Origin: Streptomyces sp. NBC_01275
GTDB lineage: Bacteria; Actinomycetota; Actinomycetes; Streptomycetales; Streptomycetaceae
Direction of reading: 5' to 3'
NCBI RefSeq assembly: GCF_026340655.1
Contig: NZ_JAPEOZ010000001.1
Coordinates: 6,138,001-6,202,000 of the forward strand
DNA length: 64,000 bases
The first letter of the stretch is position 1. The number at the start of each line of letters is the position of its first letter. Positions 8,983 to 17,604 of the stretch are shown one piece after another. The position numbers and the translations under genes were made by a program. The notes under the pieces are model-generated. The model saw nothing but the letters and a program-made list of their open reading frames with translations. It did not search any database and was not told where the DNA came from.

Positions 8983-10566
8983 CTAGAGGGGGATGTTGCC
9001 GTGCTTCTTCGGGGGCAGGGATTCCCGCTTGGTGCGCAGTTGACGCAGGCCGCGCACGATGTGCCGGCGGGTGTCGGACGGCTTGATCACCGAGTCGATG
9101 TAGCCGCGCTCGGCCGCGATGTAGGGGTTGAGGAGCGCGTCCTCGTACTCCCGCATCAGCCGGGCGCGCGCCGCCTCGGGGTCCTCCGCCTCCGCGATGG
9201 TGCGGCGGTGCAGGATGTTGACCGCGCCCTGGGCGCCCATGACGGCGATCTGGGCGGTCGGCCAGGCGAGGTTGAGGTCGGCGCCCAGGTGCTTGGAGCC
9301 CATGACGTCGTAGGCGCCGCCGAAGGCCTTGCGGGTGATGACGGTGATGAGGGGGACCGTGGCCTCGGCGTAGGCGTAGATCAGCTTGGCGCCGCGGCGG
9401 ATGATGCCGTCGTGCTCCTGGTCGACGCCGGGCAGGAAGCCGGGCACGTCCACGAAGGTGACGACCGGGACGTTGAACGCGTCGCAGGTGCGCACGAAGC
9501 GGGCGGCCTTCTCGCTCGCCTTGATGTCCAGACAGCCCGCGTACTGCATGGGCTGGTTGGCGACGATGCCGATCGGACGGCCCTCGACGCGGCCGAAGCC
9601 GGTGAGGATGTTCGGCGCGAACAGCGGCTGCGTCTCGAAGAACTCGGCGTCGTCCAGGACGTGTTCGATCACCGTGTGCATGTCGTACGGCTGGTTGGCG
9701 CTGTCCGGGACGAGGACGTCCAGCTCCAGGTCCTCGTCGGTGACGGCGAGGTCCGCCTCCTCCGGGAAGGCCGGGGCCTCGCTGAGGTTGTTGGAGGGCA
9801 GGTACGACAGCAGCTGCTTGACGTACTCGACGGCGTCCTTCTCGTCGCCGGCCATGTGGTGCGCCACGCCCGACACGGAGTTGTGGGTGCGGGCGCCGCC
9901 CAGCTCCTCGAAGCCGACGTCCTCGCCGGTGACCGTCTTGATGACGTCGGGGCCGGTGATGAACATGTGCGAGGTCTGGTCGACCATCACCGTGAAGTCG
10001 GTGATCGCGGGGGAGTAGACCGCGCCGCCCGCGCACGGGCCGACGACCAGGCTGATCTGCGGGATCACCCCGGACGCATGGGTGTTGCGGCGGAAGATCT
10101 CGCCGTACGCGCCCAGGGAGGCCACGCCCTCCTGGATGCGGGCGCCGCCGGAGTCGTTGATGCCGATGACCGGGCAGCCGGTCTTCAGCGCGAAGTCCAT
10201 GACCTTGACGATCTTCTGACCGTAGACCTCGCCCAGGGCGCCGCCGAAGACGGTGAAGTCCTGGGAGAACACGGCGACCGGACGGCCGTCGACCGTGCCG
10301 TAGCCGGTGACGACGCCGTCCCCGTACGGACGGTTGTCCGCCAGGCCGAAGTTGGTGGACCGGTGCCGGGCGAACTCGTCCAACTCGACGAAGGAGCCCT
10401 CGTCCAGCAGCAGATCGATCCGCTCACGGGCCGTCAACTTGCCCTTGGCGTGCTGCTTCTCGACGGCGCGTTCCGAACCGGCGTGCGTCGCTTCCTGGAT
10501 ACGGCGCTGAAGATCCGCGAGCTTTCCCGCGGTCGTGTGAAGGTCGATCTCTTCCGGCTCGGACAT
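8983..10566 (-). CDS. pccB: Propionyl-CoA carboxylase beta (carboxyltransferase) subunit
   Basis: A 527-residue crotonase-fold carboxyltransferase with N- and C-terminal halves, including GGARIQEG with the N-terminal oxyanion glycines and [10 protein letters not shown] in the C-terminal half. The Asp near residue 420 of that motif is equivalent to Asp422 of S. coelicolor PccB, the residue reported to set propionyl-CoA rather than acetyl-CoA preference. That points to PccB, making methylmalonyl-CoA. It transfers carboxyl from AccA2-biotin to propionyl-CoA in an alpha-beta-epsilon complex. The gene heads the minus-strand block pccB-pccE-mmpB-maf and is divergent from birA. Confidence 0.95.
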   Translation of the reverse strand: MSEPEEIDLHTTAGKLADLQRRIQEATHAGSERAVEKQHAKGKLTARERIDLLLDEGSFVELDEFARHRSTNFGLADNRPYGDGVVTGYGTVDGRPVAVFSQDFTVFGGALGEVYGQKIVKVMDFALKTGCPVIGINDSGGARIQEGVASLGAYGEIFRRNTHASGVIPQISLVVGPCAGGAVYSPAITDFTVMVDQTSHMFITGPDVIKTVTGEDVGFEELGGARTHNSVSGVAHHMAGDEKDAVEYVKQLLSYLPSNNLSEAPAFPEEADLAVTDEDLELDVLVPDSANQPYDMHTVIEHVLDDAEFFETQPLFAPNILTGFGRVEGRPIGIVANQPMQYAGCLDIKASEKAARFVRTCDAFNVPVVTFVDVPGFLPGVDQEHDGIIRRGAKLIYAYAEATVPLITVITRKAFGGAYDVMGSKHLGADLNLAWPTAQIAVMGAQGAVNILHRRTIAEAEDPEAARARLMREYEDALLNPYIAAERGYIDSVIKPSDTRRHIVRGLRQLRTKRESLPPKKHGNIPL

Positions 10567-10663
10567 CGGGATGCGGCTCCCTGGCTGCTCACAAGGGGGG
10601 ACGGTTGCTGCTCCGCAGCGTAGTGGTGCCCCTACCGATCGGCAGTGCGGCGTTTACCACACC

Positions 10664-10669
10664 TAGGGT
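10664..10669 (+). promoter_or_regulatory. Candidate -10 (TAGGGT) for leaderless birA
   Basis: TAGGGT ends seven bases before the birA ATG, with no Shine-Dalgarno between. The 110-base gap to pccB must hold both divergent promoters. A -35 was not obvious. Confidence 0.45.
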
Positions 10670-10676
10670 GGCTTGC

Positions 10677-11552
10677 ATGACGCCGCGAGATGCAGCAGAC
10701 GCGAACGACAGCCGGTGGTCCGACCTCGACCGGCCGCCCCTCAACGCCACCGCCCTGCGCCGGGCGCTGGTCAGGGACGGCGGACACGGCGGGCTGTACT
10801 GCGACGTGGAGGTCGTGCAGCGCACCGGCTCCACCAACTCCGACCTCGCGGCCCGGGCGGTCGCGGGCGACGCGGACGAGGGGGCCGTGCTGGTCGCCGA
10901 GGAGCAGACCGCCGGGCGGGGCCGGCTGGACCGGCGCTGGACGGCGCCCCCGCGCTCCGGGCTGTTCTTCTCCGTCCTGCTCACGCCGAGTGAGGTCCCG
11001 GTGGCCTGCTGGGGCTGGCTGCCGCTGCTCACCGGGGTCGCCGTGGCGACGGGCCTGTCGCGGGCGGCGGGCGTCGACACCGCACTCAAATGGCCCAACG
11101 ACCTGCTGGTGACCGTGGACGGCGCGGAGCGCAAGGCCGGCGGAATCCTCGCGGAGCGGGCCGGGGAGCACGGCGTGGTCGTCGGCGTCGGCGTCAACGT
11201 CACCCTGCGCGCCGACGAGCTCCCGGTGCCCCAGGCGGGCTCGCTGGCACTGGCCGGGGCCGTCGGCACCGACCGCGATCCGCTGCTGCGGGCCGTCCTG
11301 CGGTCGCTGGAGGAGTGGTACGGCCGCTGGCGCACCGCGGGCGGCGACCCGGCGGCCAGCGGTCTGCAGGAGGCGTACGCGGCGGGCTGCGCGACGCTCG
11401 GGCGGGTGGTGCGGGCGGAGCTGCCGGGGGACCGGTCGGTCGTCGGGGAGGCCGTCGCGATCGACGGGGACGGGCGGCTGGTGATCGCCACCGAGGAGGG
11501 CGTGCAGGAGCCGGTGGGCGCGGGGGACATCGTCCATCTCAGGCCGGCCTGA
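10677..11552 (+). CDS. birA: Biotin--[acetyl-CoA-carboxylase] ligase (group I, no DNA-binding domain)
   Basis: The 291-residue ligase joins biotin to the carrier Lys of AccA2 through biotinyl-5'-AMP. Motifs: TGSTNSDL, the adenylate loop GRGRLDRRW, KWPNDLLV and KAGGILAE in family order, then the small C-terminal SH3-like domain. There is no N-terminal winged helix, so unlike E. coli BirA it should not repress biotin genes. The ATG giving MTPRDAADA is preferred over an upstream frame start because of the -10 element seven bases before it. Placement opposite pccB fits its substrate. Confidence 0.93.
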   Translation: MTPRDAADANDSRWSDLDRPPLNATALRRALVRDGGHGGLYCDVEVVQRTGSTNSDLAARAVAGDADEGAVLVAEEQTAGRGRLDRRWTAPPRSGLFFSVLLTPSEVPVACWGWLPLLTGVAVATGLSRAAGVDTALKWPNDLLVTVDGAERKAGGILAERAGEHGVVVGVGVNVTLRADELPVPQAGSLALAGAVGTDRDPLLRAVLRSLEEWYGRWRTAGGDPAASGLQEAYAAGCATLGRVVRAELPGDRSVVGEAVAIDGDGRLVIATEEGVQEPVGAGDIVHLRPA

Positions 11553-11586
11553 GGCGAGAACGGCCCGGGGGGCTTACCGTCGGCTG

Positions 11587-11620
11587 CACGGAGAACCCCG
11601 CGCAGGACCACGGAGAACCC
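11587..11620. promoter_or_regulatory. Direct repeat CACGGAGAACCC upstream of the adenylate cyclase gene
   Basis: CACGGAGAACCC occurs at 11587-11598 and again at 11609-11620, that is 22 bases apart or about two helical turns on one DNA face. It lies in the 189-base gap before cya. It could be a pair of regulator half-sites; no protein can be assigned. Confidence 0.35.
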
Positions 11621-11741
11621 GGCGAGTCCAGGAGATTTCACAGGATTTCCGGAGTTCAGGACGGGAGTGAGCTACCGCACACCTACCGTAGAGTTGAGGC
11701 CGGTCGATACCTGACCGCGGAAGATCGGAAGGGCAGCAGGC

Positions 11742-12917
11742 GTGACCGTCGACGACACGGGCTCCGGCGCGGGCGCGGACGGCCGGGTGGACCCTCCCCC
11801 ACTCCCGGCTTCCCTCGATCGCGGGGATCCGCACGCCGCCGGCCCCGACGACGACTCCGACGGCGACCCGCTCGCCCTGCGGCTGGAGCAGCTCATCCTC
11901 GGCGCCGAGCGGCGCTACACCCCCTTCCAGGCGGCCCGCAGCGCCGGTGTCTCCGTGGAGCTGGCCACCCGCTTCTGGCGGGCGATGGGCTTCGCCGACA
12001 TCGGCCAGGCCAGGGCGCTGACCGAGGCGGACGTGCTCGCGCTGCGCCGGCTGTCCGGTCTCGTCGAGGCGGGGCTGCTGAGCGAGGCGATGGCGGTGCA
12101 GGTGGCCCGGTCCACCGGGCAGACCACCGCCCGGTTGGCGGAGTGGCAGATCGACTCCTTCCTGGAGGGCCTGACCGAGCCGCCCGAGCCGGGGATGACC
12201 CGCACCGAGGTCACGTATCCGATCGTCGAGCTGCTGCTGCCCGAGCTGGAGGAGTTCCTCGTCTACGTCTGGCGCCGGCAACTCGCCGCGTCGGCCGGGC
12301 GGGTCGTGCAGGCGACCGACGACGAGGAGATGGTCGACCGGCGGCTGGCCGTGGGCTTCGCGGACCTGGTCGGGTTCACCCGGCTGACCCGCCGGATGGA
12401 GGAGGAGGAGCTCGGCGAGCTCGTCGAGGCCTTCGAGACCACCGCGGCCGACCTGGTCGCCGCCCGCGGCGGACGGCTGATCAAGACCCTCGGCGACGAG
12501 GTCCTCTACGCGGCCGACGACGCCGGCACCGCCGCCGACATCGCGCTGCTGCTCGTCGAGACCATGAGCAACGACGAGACGATGCCCGAACTGCGCGTCG
12601 GCATGGCCTTCGGCACGGTGACCACCCGGATGGGCGACGTCTTCGGCACGACGGTCAACCTGGCCTCCCGGCTGACGTCGATAGCGCCCCGGGACGCCGT
12701 CCTCGTCGACAGCGCGTTCGCGCAGGAGCTGATCCGCACCGGCGACGCGCCCGCCTCGGAGGCCGAGGCCGCGGAGGCGGCCGTCGCCGCGGAGAAGGAG
12801 GGCGAGGACCCGCCGACGTACCGCTTCGCGCTGCAGCCGATGTGGCAGCGGCCGGTGCGCGGGCTCGGCGTCGTCGAACCCTGGCTCCTCACCCGCCGCA
12901 CCTACGCCTCGGAGTGA
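11742..12917 (+). CDS. cya: Class III adenylate cyclase
   Basis: The 391-residue protein fits the Streptomyces Cya described for S. coelicolor and S. griseus: a soluble N-terminal regulatory region (residues about 45-175, with a helical GVSVELATRFWRAMG segment resembling the Cya-associated HTH-like domain) and a C-terminal class III cyclase domain. The metal-binding Asp lies in FADLVGFTRLT and the second Asp in KTLGDEVLYA; the adenine/transition-state residues follow in VTTRMGDVFGTTVNLASRL. It makes cAMP, linked in Streptomyces to germination and development through Crp. The GTG start has GGAAGGG upstream. The 3' end is only 13 bases from a convergent gene. Confidence 0.92.
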   Translation: MTVDDTGSGAGADGRVDPPPLPASLDRGDPHAAGPDDDSDGDPLALRLEQLILGAERRYTPFQAARSAGVSVELATRFWRAMGFADIGQARALTEADVLALRRLSGLVEAGLLSEAMAVQVARSTGQTTARLAEWQIDSFLEGLTEPPEPGMTRTEVTYPIVELLLPELEEFLVYVWRRQLAASAGRVVQATDDEEMVDRRLAVGFADLVGFTRLTRRMEEEELGELVEAFETTAADLVAARGGRLIKTLGDEVLYAADDAGTAADIALLLVETMSNDETMPELRVGMAFGTVTTRMGDVFGTTVNLASRLTSIAPRDAVLVDSAFAQELIRTGDAPASEAEAAEAAVAAEKEGEDPPTYRFALQPMWQRPVRGLGVVEPWLLTRRTYASE

Positions 12918-12930
12918 CCCCGGCGGGCTC

Positions 12931-13596
12931 TCAGAGCCCCGCGCCCGCGTGCAACGGATCCACGCACAGTCCTACGACGGGCACGCACAGGCCCGGCTGG
13001 CCCGGCCGGCCCGGCTGACCGGGCTGCTGCGGCCTGGGCGCGGGCGCAGCGGTGGTCGGGGCGGGCGCAGGCGCCGGGGTGGCCGTGGCCGTCGGCTGCG
13101 GCGCGACGGTCGCCGTGGGCGGGTGAGCCGGGGCGTGCGGCGCGGCCGGTGCGGGTGTGACGCCGGGGGCGGCCGGGGTGTAGCTGGCCCCGGGGGTGAG
13201 GGCGACGGACGTGGGGGCGCCGGGGGCGCCCGGGAGGAGGCTGACCTCGGGAGTCGGGCGGGCGCCCGCCCCGCCCATGGGGGCCGGGGCGGTGGGGGCG
13301 GCGGAGACGGTGGCCCCCGCGTTGGCCGTACGGTCCGTGCCGGGGTCGGCGTCGTCGGCGTCGGTGACGGGATCCGGCCGGGGCTCCGCCTCCGCGGCGC
13401 CGATCCCTTCGACGCCCCCCGGATCGGGCGTCAGCCGTACCAGGCTCAGTACCCCGGCGGCCAGGGCGAGACCGCCCGCGGTGAACAGCACCTTGCGGGG
13501 CCGGGGCCGCCGATGCCGCCCACGGGGGCGCGGAGCCCAGGCCTGGGGTTCGGTCGGCTCCTGCCCGGTTCGCGTGGTGTCCGGCGTGCTCGTCAT
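12931..13596 (-). CDS. Pro/Ala-rich single-pass membrane protein
   Basis: A 221-residue protein: a basic cytosolic N-terminus (RPRGRHRRPRPRK), one transmembrane segment (VLFTAGGLALAAGVLSLV), then about 160 residues of Pro, Ala, Thr and Gly, ending in GLCVPVVGLCVDPLHAGAGL with two Cys. The tail probably lies in the cell wall; the two Cys could form a disulfide hook. No domain is recognised and it may be a spacer or wall-spanning anchor. The ATG follows GGAGAGGG. It is convergent with cya and divergent from a crotonase gene. Confidence 0.75.
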   Translation of the reverse strand: MTSTPDTTRTGQEPTEPQAWAPRPRGRHRRPRPRKVLFTAGGLALAAGVLSLVRLTPDPGGVEGIGAAEAEPRPDPVTDADDADPGTDRTANAGATVSAAPTAPAPMGGAGARPTPEVSLLPGAPGAPTSVALTPGASYTPAAPGVTPAPAAPHAPAHPPTATVAPQPTATATPAPAPAPTTAAPAPRPQQPGQPGRPGQPGLCVPVVGLCVDPLHAGAGL

Positions 13597-13774
13597 CGCG
13601 TTCCCTCTCCGATGCGGTCGCGCCCCCGATGCGCCGGGGCGGACGCACGTTATGCGCTCTCCTGGGCGCTTGTGGGGGAGTTGGGCGATGCGTCACCCGA
13701 ACGGGTCGGCGGGGTGTGCGGGGCTGACCGCCCTTTCCTTGACGGACCCCGGCTGCGATGATCGGGGCGGAGAT

Positions 13775-13790
13775 GTTAACCCGCGTTAAC
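13775..13790. promoter_or_regulatory. GTTAAC inverted repeat before the crotonase gene
   Basis: GTTAACCCGCGTTAAC is an almost perfect 16-base palindrome, two GTTAAC boxes around CCGC. It sits 11 bases before the GTG of the crotonase gene and abuts its GGAGGG ribosome site. Such A/T-containing symmetry is rare at this GC content. It could be an operator or an RNA element. Confidence 0.4.
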
Positions 13791-13801
13791 CGGAGGGCGT
13801 C

Positions 13802-14617
13802 GTGAGCGGAGAATTGAGCGAGGAGCGGTTCGGGGAGTTCGTGCTGGTGCGCCGGCACGGGGACGGCGGCCATGTCGCGGAGCTCGCCCTCGACCGGCCG
13901 AAGGCCATGAACGCCATGTCGACCGAGATGGCCCGCTCCCTCGCCGGCGCCTGTGCGGCGCTGGGCGAGGACCGGGACGTACGGGTGGTCGTGCTGACCT
14001 CGACGCACGAGCGGGCGTTCTGCGTCGGCGCCGACCTCAAGGAGCGCAACTCCTTCAGCGACGCCGAGCTGTTGCGGCAGCGGCCGGTGGCCCGGGCGGC
14101 CTACACCGGGGTGCTGGAGCTGCCGATGCCGACGGTCGCGGCGGTGCACGGGTTCGCGCTGGGCGGCGGGTTCGAGCTGGCGCTGGCCTGCGATGTGATC
14201 GTGGCCGACCGCACGGCCGTGGTGGGGCTGCCCGAGGTGTCGGTGGGGGTGATCCCGGGCGGCGGGGGCACCCAGCTGCTGCCGCGCCGGGTGGGGGCGG
14301 GGCGGGCGGCCGAGCTGGTGTTCACGGCCCGGCGGGTCGAGGCCGCCGAGGCGCGGGAGCTGGGCCTGGTGGACGTGCTGGTGGAGGAGGGCCGGGACCG
14401 GGAGGAGGCGCTCGCGACGGCGGCCCGGATCGGGGGCAACTCGCCGGTGGGGCTGCGGGCGGCCAAACGGGCGCTGCGGCTGGGCCACGGGCTGGACCTG
14501 CGGACGGGCCTGGAGGTCGAGGACGCGGCCTGGCGTGCGGTGGCGTTCTCGGGGGACCGGGCGGAGGGGGTCGCGGCGTTCAACGAGAAGCGGAGGCCGC
14601 AGTGGCCGGGGGAGTGA
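13802..14617 (+). CDS. Enoyl-CoA hydratase/isomerase (crotonase) family protein
   Basis: A 271-residue crotonase. The oxyanion-hole segments AFCVGADLKE and HGFALGGGFELALACD are intact. Both catalytic glutamates of true hydratases are present (GGGFELA and LPEVSVGV), so 2-enoyl-CoA hydration is likely. Substrate chain length cannot be read. The GTG follows GGAGGG at six bases. No beta-oxidation partners are adjacent. Confidence 0.88.
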   Translation: MSGELSEERFGEFVLVRRHGDGGHVAELALDRPKAMNAMSTEMARSLAGACAALGEDRDVRVVVLTSTHERAFCVGADLKERNSFSDAELLRQRPVARAAYTGVLELPMPTVAAVHGFALGGGFELALACDVIVADRTAVVGLPEVSVGVIPGGGGTQLLPRRVGAGRAAELVFTARRVEAAEARELGLVDVLVEEGRDREEALATAARIGGNSPVGLRAAKRALRLGHGLDLRTGLEVEDAAWRAVAFSGDRAEGVAAFNEKRRPQWPGE

Positions 14618-14652
14618 GTTCCCGGGGCGGGGGCGGGGTGCACCAGGGGATG

Positions 14653-14665
14653 TGACTCCCGGTGA
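14653..14665. promoter_or_regulatory. Possible BldD-like half-matching palindrome upstream of cdgE
   Basis: TGACTCCCGGTGA matches 11 of 13 positions of the BldD consensus TNACNCWGNGTNA; the two mismatches are in the centre. It lies about 46 bases before the ATG of the diguanylate cyclase gene. BldD is known to control several c-di-GMP genes in Streptomyces; the site is only suggestive. Confidence 0.3.
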
Positions 14666-14710
14666 CCCTTCGACCTCTCTTATCCGCACAAATGTCCCTA
14701 GCCTGGGGTT

Positions 14711-15856
14711 ATGGGTGACGACAGACGCCTCGCGGCGGTGGTGGCGCTGGCGCAGGGGATGGCGGCCGCGCACACGCCCCGGCAGTCCTGGCGCGCGGCG
14801 GCGCTCGGGGCGTGCCGGGCGCTGGCCGGCGGGTTCGCGGCGCTCTCGGTGTGGGAGCGCGACCTCGGACGGCTGCGGGTCCTGGTGAACGTGGGGGACC
14901 GGGCGGCCGACGAGGAGGAGTTCCCGGAGGACGAGGCCTACCCGGTCCACCAGTTCCCCGAGATCACCGAGTTCCTGCACGAACGCTGGGTGGCCGGCGG
15001 CGAGCCCAACGCCTGGGTGGAGACCGCGCAGGGCCCCGCCGCCGGCCGGCCCGGCTACTGCCATCAGCGGGTCGCCGCCCTGCGCCGCCGGGGCCGCGGC
15101 TCCTGCGTCGTCGCGCCGATCGTGCTGCACGGCCGCGCCTGGGGCGAGCTGTATGTCGCCCGCTCGGCCGGCACGCCCGTCTTCGACCGCGCCGACGCCG
15201 ACTTCGCCACGGTCCTGGCCGCCGTCGTCGCCGCCGGGATCGCCCAGACCGACCAGTTGGAGGAGGCCCGCCGCCTCGCCTACACCGACGCCCTCACCGG
15301 CCTGGCCAACCGCCGCGCCGTCGACGTACGGCTGGAGGAGGCGATCGAGCGGCACCGGGCGGAGGGCCTGGTCGTCGGCCTCGTCGTCTGCGACCTCAAC
15401 GGGCTCAAGCGGGTCAACGACACCCTTGGACACGCCGTCGGGGACCGGCTGCTGGAACGCTTCGGGTCCGTGCTGTCGCTGTGCGGGGCCATGCTGCCCG
15501 GGGCGCTGGCCGCCCGGCTCGGCGGGGACGAGTTCTGTCTGCTGGCCGTCGGGGCGCCCGCCGACGACGTGGTGAAGGTCGCCGACGACCTCTGCCGCCG
15601 GGCCGCCGAACTGGAGCTGGGCGAGGGCGTGGCCTGCGGGGTCGCCTGCACCGCGGACCCCATCGGAGAGGTGCGCTCGGCCCGCCGGCTCTTCCGGCTC
15701 GCCGACGCGGCCCAGTACCGGGCCAAGGCCGTGCGGGCCGTGCGTCCGGTCGTCGCGGGCCGGGAGGGCCCCGACGACCCCGTCGTACGGCTCGCCGACG
15801 AGCCGTCGCACGAGCGGACCGCCGCCGAGCGCCGCCGCTTCCGCGGCCGACCGTGA
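14711..15856 (+). CDS. cdgE: GAF-GGDEF diguanylate cyclase (CdgE type)
   Basis: The 381-residue protein has an N-terminal GAF-like sensor (residues about 15-180) and a C-terminal GGDEF domain. Its active-site loop is an intact GGDEF (ARLGGDEFCLLAV), with DALTGLANRR and the metal-binding DLNGLKRVND segment upstream, so it should make cyclic di-GMP from two GTP. The allosteric RxxD inhibitory site expected five residues before GGDEF reads LPGA, so product inhibition is probably absent. There is no transmembrane helix, so it is cytoplasmic. The domain layout agrees with S. coelicolor CdgE (SCO4931, from memory). TAGCCT six bases before the ATG suggests leaderless expression. Confidence 0.87.
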   Translation: MGDDRRLAAVVALAQGMAAAHTPRQSWRAAALGACRALAGGFAALSVWERDLGRLRVLVNVGDRAADEEEFPEDEAYPVHQFPEITEFLHERWVAGGEPNAWVETAQGPAAGRPGYCHQRVAALRRRGRGSCVVAPIVLHGRAWGELYVARSAGTPVFDRADADFATVLAAVVAAGIAQTDQLEEARRLAYTDALTGLANRRAVDVRLEEAIERHRAEGLVVGLVVCDLNGLKRVNDTLGHAVGDRLLERFGSVLSLCGAMLPGALAARLGGDEFCLLAVGAPADDVVKVADDLCRRAAELELGEGVACGVACTADPIGEVRSARRLFRLADAAQYRAKAVRAVRPVVAGREGPDDPVVRLADEPSHERTAAERRRFRGRP

Positions 15857-15917
15857 GGGCCGTGAGGCGCGCGACCTGCTGTGACCTTTCGGTAAGGGGC
15901 GAACCCGGGCCCCACTG

Positions 15918-15946
15918 GTGACATCTTCGTCTTCACTGCGTACGCT
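15918..15946 (+). promoter_or_regulatory. hutH promoter, leaderless
   Basis: GTGACA (15918-15923), a 17-base spacer and TACGCT (15941-15946) form a near-consensus vegetative promoter. The ATG of hutH comes seven bases later, so the transcript should start at the ATG. This argues against an upstream in-frame GTG that would overlap the -35. Confidence 0.65.
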
Positions 15947-15953
15947 CCTGAAT

Positions 15954-17498
15954 ATGGATATGCATACTGTGGTGGTGGGGACGTCCGGGGTGACCGCGTC
16001 CGACGTGCTCGCCGTGGCGCGCGACGGCGCCCGCATCGAGCTGTCCGGGGAGGCGGTGGCGGCCCTCGCCGCGGCCCGCGGGATCGTGGACGCGCTCGCG
16101 GCCAAGCCCGAACCGGTCTACGGCGTCTCCACCGGTTTCGGCGCCCTCGCCACCCGGCACATCAGCCCCGAGCTGCGCGCCCAGCTCCAGCGCAACATCG
16201 TCCGCTCGCACGCCGCCGGCATGGGCCCGCGGGTCGAGCGCGAGGTCGTACGGGCGCTGATGTTCCTGCGGCTGAAGACCGTCTGCTCCGGACACACCGG
16301 CGTACGGCCCGAGGTCGCGCAGACCATGGCCGACATCCTGAACGCCGGCATCACCCCGGTCGTCCACGAGTACGGCTCCCTCGGCTGCTCCGGCGACCTG
16401 GCCCCCCTCTCCCACTGCGCCCTCACGCTCATGGGCGAGGGCGACGCGGAGGGCCCGGACGGGGCCGTACGGCCCGCGGGCGAGCTGCTCGCCGAGCACG
16501 GCATCGCCCCCGTCGAGCTGCGCGAGAAGGAGGGCCTGGCCCTCCTCAACGGCACCGACGGCATGCTCGGCATGCTGGTCATGGCCCTCGCCGACCTGGA
16601 CCTGCTCTACAAGTCCGCCGACATCACGGCGGCCCTGTCGCTCGAGGCCCTGCTCGGCACGGACAAGGTCCTCGCCCCCGAGCTGCACGCCATCCGCCCG
16701 CACCCGGGACAGGGCGCCTCCGCCGCCAACATGCTGGCCGTGCTGGCGGGTTCGGAGCTGACCGGGCACCACCAGGACGACGCGCCCCGCGTCCAGGACG
16801 CCTACTCGGTGCGCTGCGCCCCGCAGGTCGCCGGCGCCGGCCGCGACACCATGGCCCACGCCCGCCTGGTCGCGGAACGGGAGTTGGCGTCGGCGGTGGA
16901 CAACCCGGTCGTCCTGCCGGACGGGCGCGTGGAGTCCAACGGCAACTTCCACGGCGCCCCGGTGGCGTACGTGCTGGACTTCCTCGCCATCGCGGTCGCC
17001 GACCTCGCCTCCATCGCCGAGCGGCGCACCGACCGGCTGCTGGACAAGAACCGCAGCCACGGTCTCCCGCCGTTCCTCGCGGACGACGCGGGCGTCGACT
17101 CCGGCCTGATGATCGCCCAGTACACGCAGGCCGCGCTGGTCAGCGAGTTGAAGCGGCTGGCCGTACCGGCCTCGGCGGACTCGATCCCCTCCTCCGCCAT
17201 GCAGGAGGACCACGTCTCGATGGGCTGGTCCGCGGCGCGCAAGCTGCGCACGGCCGTCGACAACCTCACGCGCGTGCTCGCCGTCGAGCTGTACGCCGCC
17301 ACGCGCGCCGTCGAGCTGCGCGAGGGGCTGACCCCGGCGGCGGCCACCCGGGCGGTCATCGAGGGCGTCCGCAAGGCGGGCGTCCAGGGCCCCGGCCCGG
17401 ACCGCTTCCTCGCGCCCGACCTCGCGGCGGCGGACGCGTTCGTGCGCGACGGGCGGCTGGTCGCGGCGGCGGAGGCGGTCACCGGGCCGCTGCGGTAG
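15954..17498 (+). CDS. hutH: Histidine ammonia-lyase
   Basis: The 514-residue enzyme deaminates L-histidine to urocanate, the first step of histidine use. The MIO cofactor forms from residues 145-147 in GSLGCSGDLAPLSH. The tripeptide is Cys-Ser-Gly instead of the common Ala-Ser-Gly; to my knowledge this variant is also found in other Streptomyces HutH. VSTGFGALA and MQEDHVSMGW are further family marks. The start MDMHTVVVGTSG matches S. coelicolor HutH and has a leaderless promoter. The other hut genes are not here; in Streptomyces they are scattered. A strong hairpin follows the stop. Confidence 0.96.
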   Translation: MDMHTVVVGTSGVTASDVLAVARDGARIELSGEAVAALAAARGIVDALAAKPEPVYGVSTGFGALATRHISPELRAQLQRNIVRSHAAGMGPRVEREVVRALMFLRLKTVCSGHTGVRPEVAQTMADILNAGITPVVHEYGSLGCSGDLAPLSHCALTLMGEGDAEGPDGAVRPAGELLAEHGIAPVELREKEGLALLNGTDGMLGMLVMALADLDLLYKSADITAALSLEALLGTDKVLAPELHAIRPHPGQGASAANMLAVLAGSELTGHHQDDAPRVQDAYSVRCAPQVAGAGRDTMAHARLVAERELASAVDNPVVLPDGRVESNGNFHGAPVAYVLDFLAIAVADLASIAERRTDRLLDKNRSHGLPPFLADDAGVDSGLMIAQYTQAALVSELKRLAVPASADSIPSSAMQEDHVSMGWSAARKLRTAVDNLTRVLAVELYAATRAVELREGLTPAAATRAVIEGVRKAGVQGPGPDRFLAPDLAAADAFVRDGRLVAAAEAVTGPLR

Positions 17499-17516
17499 AG
17501 CAGTCGAGACGCAGTC

Positions 17517-17551
17517 GGGGCCCTGCCGCACGAAGGTGACGGCAGGGCCCC
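17517..17551. terminator. Terminator after hutH
   Basis: Perfect 12-base stem GGGGCCCTGCCG/CGGCAGGGCCCC with an 11-base loop, between convergent hutH and the lipoprotein gene; it can serve both. Confidence 0.8.
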
Positions 17552-17564
17552 GACGGACAGTCGA

Positions 17565-17604
17565 GTTACTTGTTACTTGAGCTTGTTACTTGTTACTTGA
17601 GCTT
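17565..17604. repeat. Perfect 20-bp tandem duplication spanning the lipoprotein stop codon
   Basis: Two identical 20-base units lie head to tail, each itself containing two TTACTT words. On the minus strand the gene-proximal copy encodes the final Lys-Leu-Lys and the stop TAA, and the second copy lies in the 3' untranslated region. Confidence 0.85.

Noticed and set aside
8756..10036. 426-codon frame overlapping pccB on the same strand
   Set aside because: Only its last 69 codons are real (pccE). The rest is out of frame with pccB, which has the conserved carboxyltransferase sequence.
15918..15953. Earlier GTG start for hutH
   Set aside because: The GTG overlaps the -35 of a near-consensus promoter, and the extra 12 residues are not in known HutH proteins.
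12902..16105. 1067-codon minus-strand frame across cya's 3' end, crotonase and cdgE
   Set aside because: Same GC artefact. Its sequence has no domain, and convincing genes lie on the other strand.
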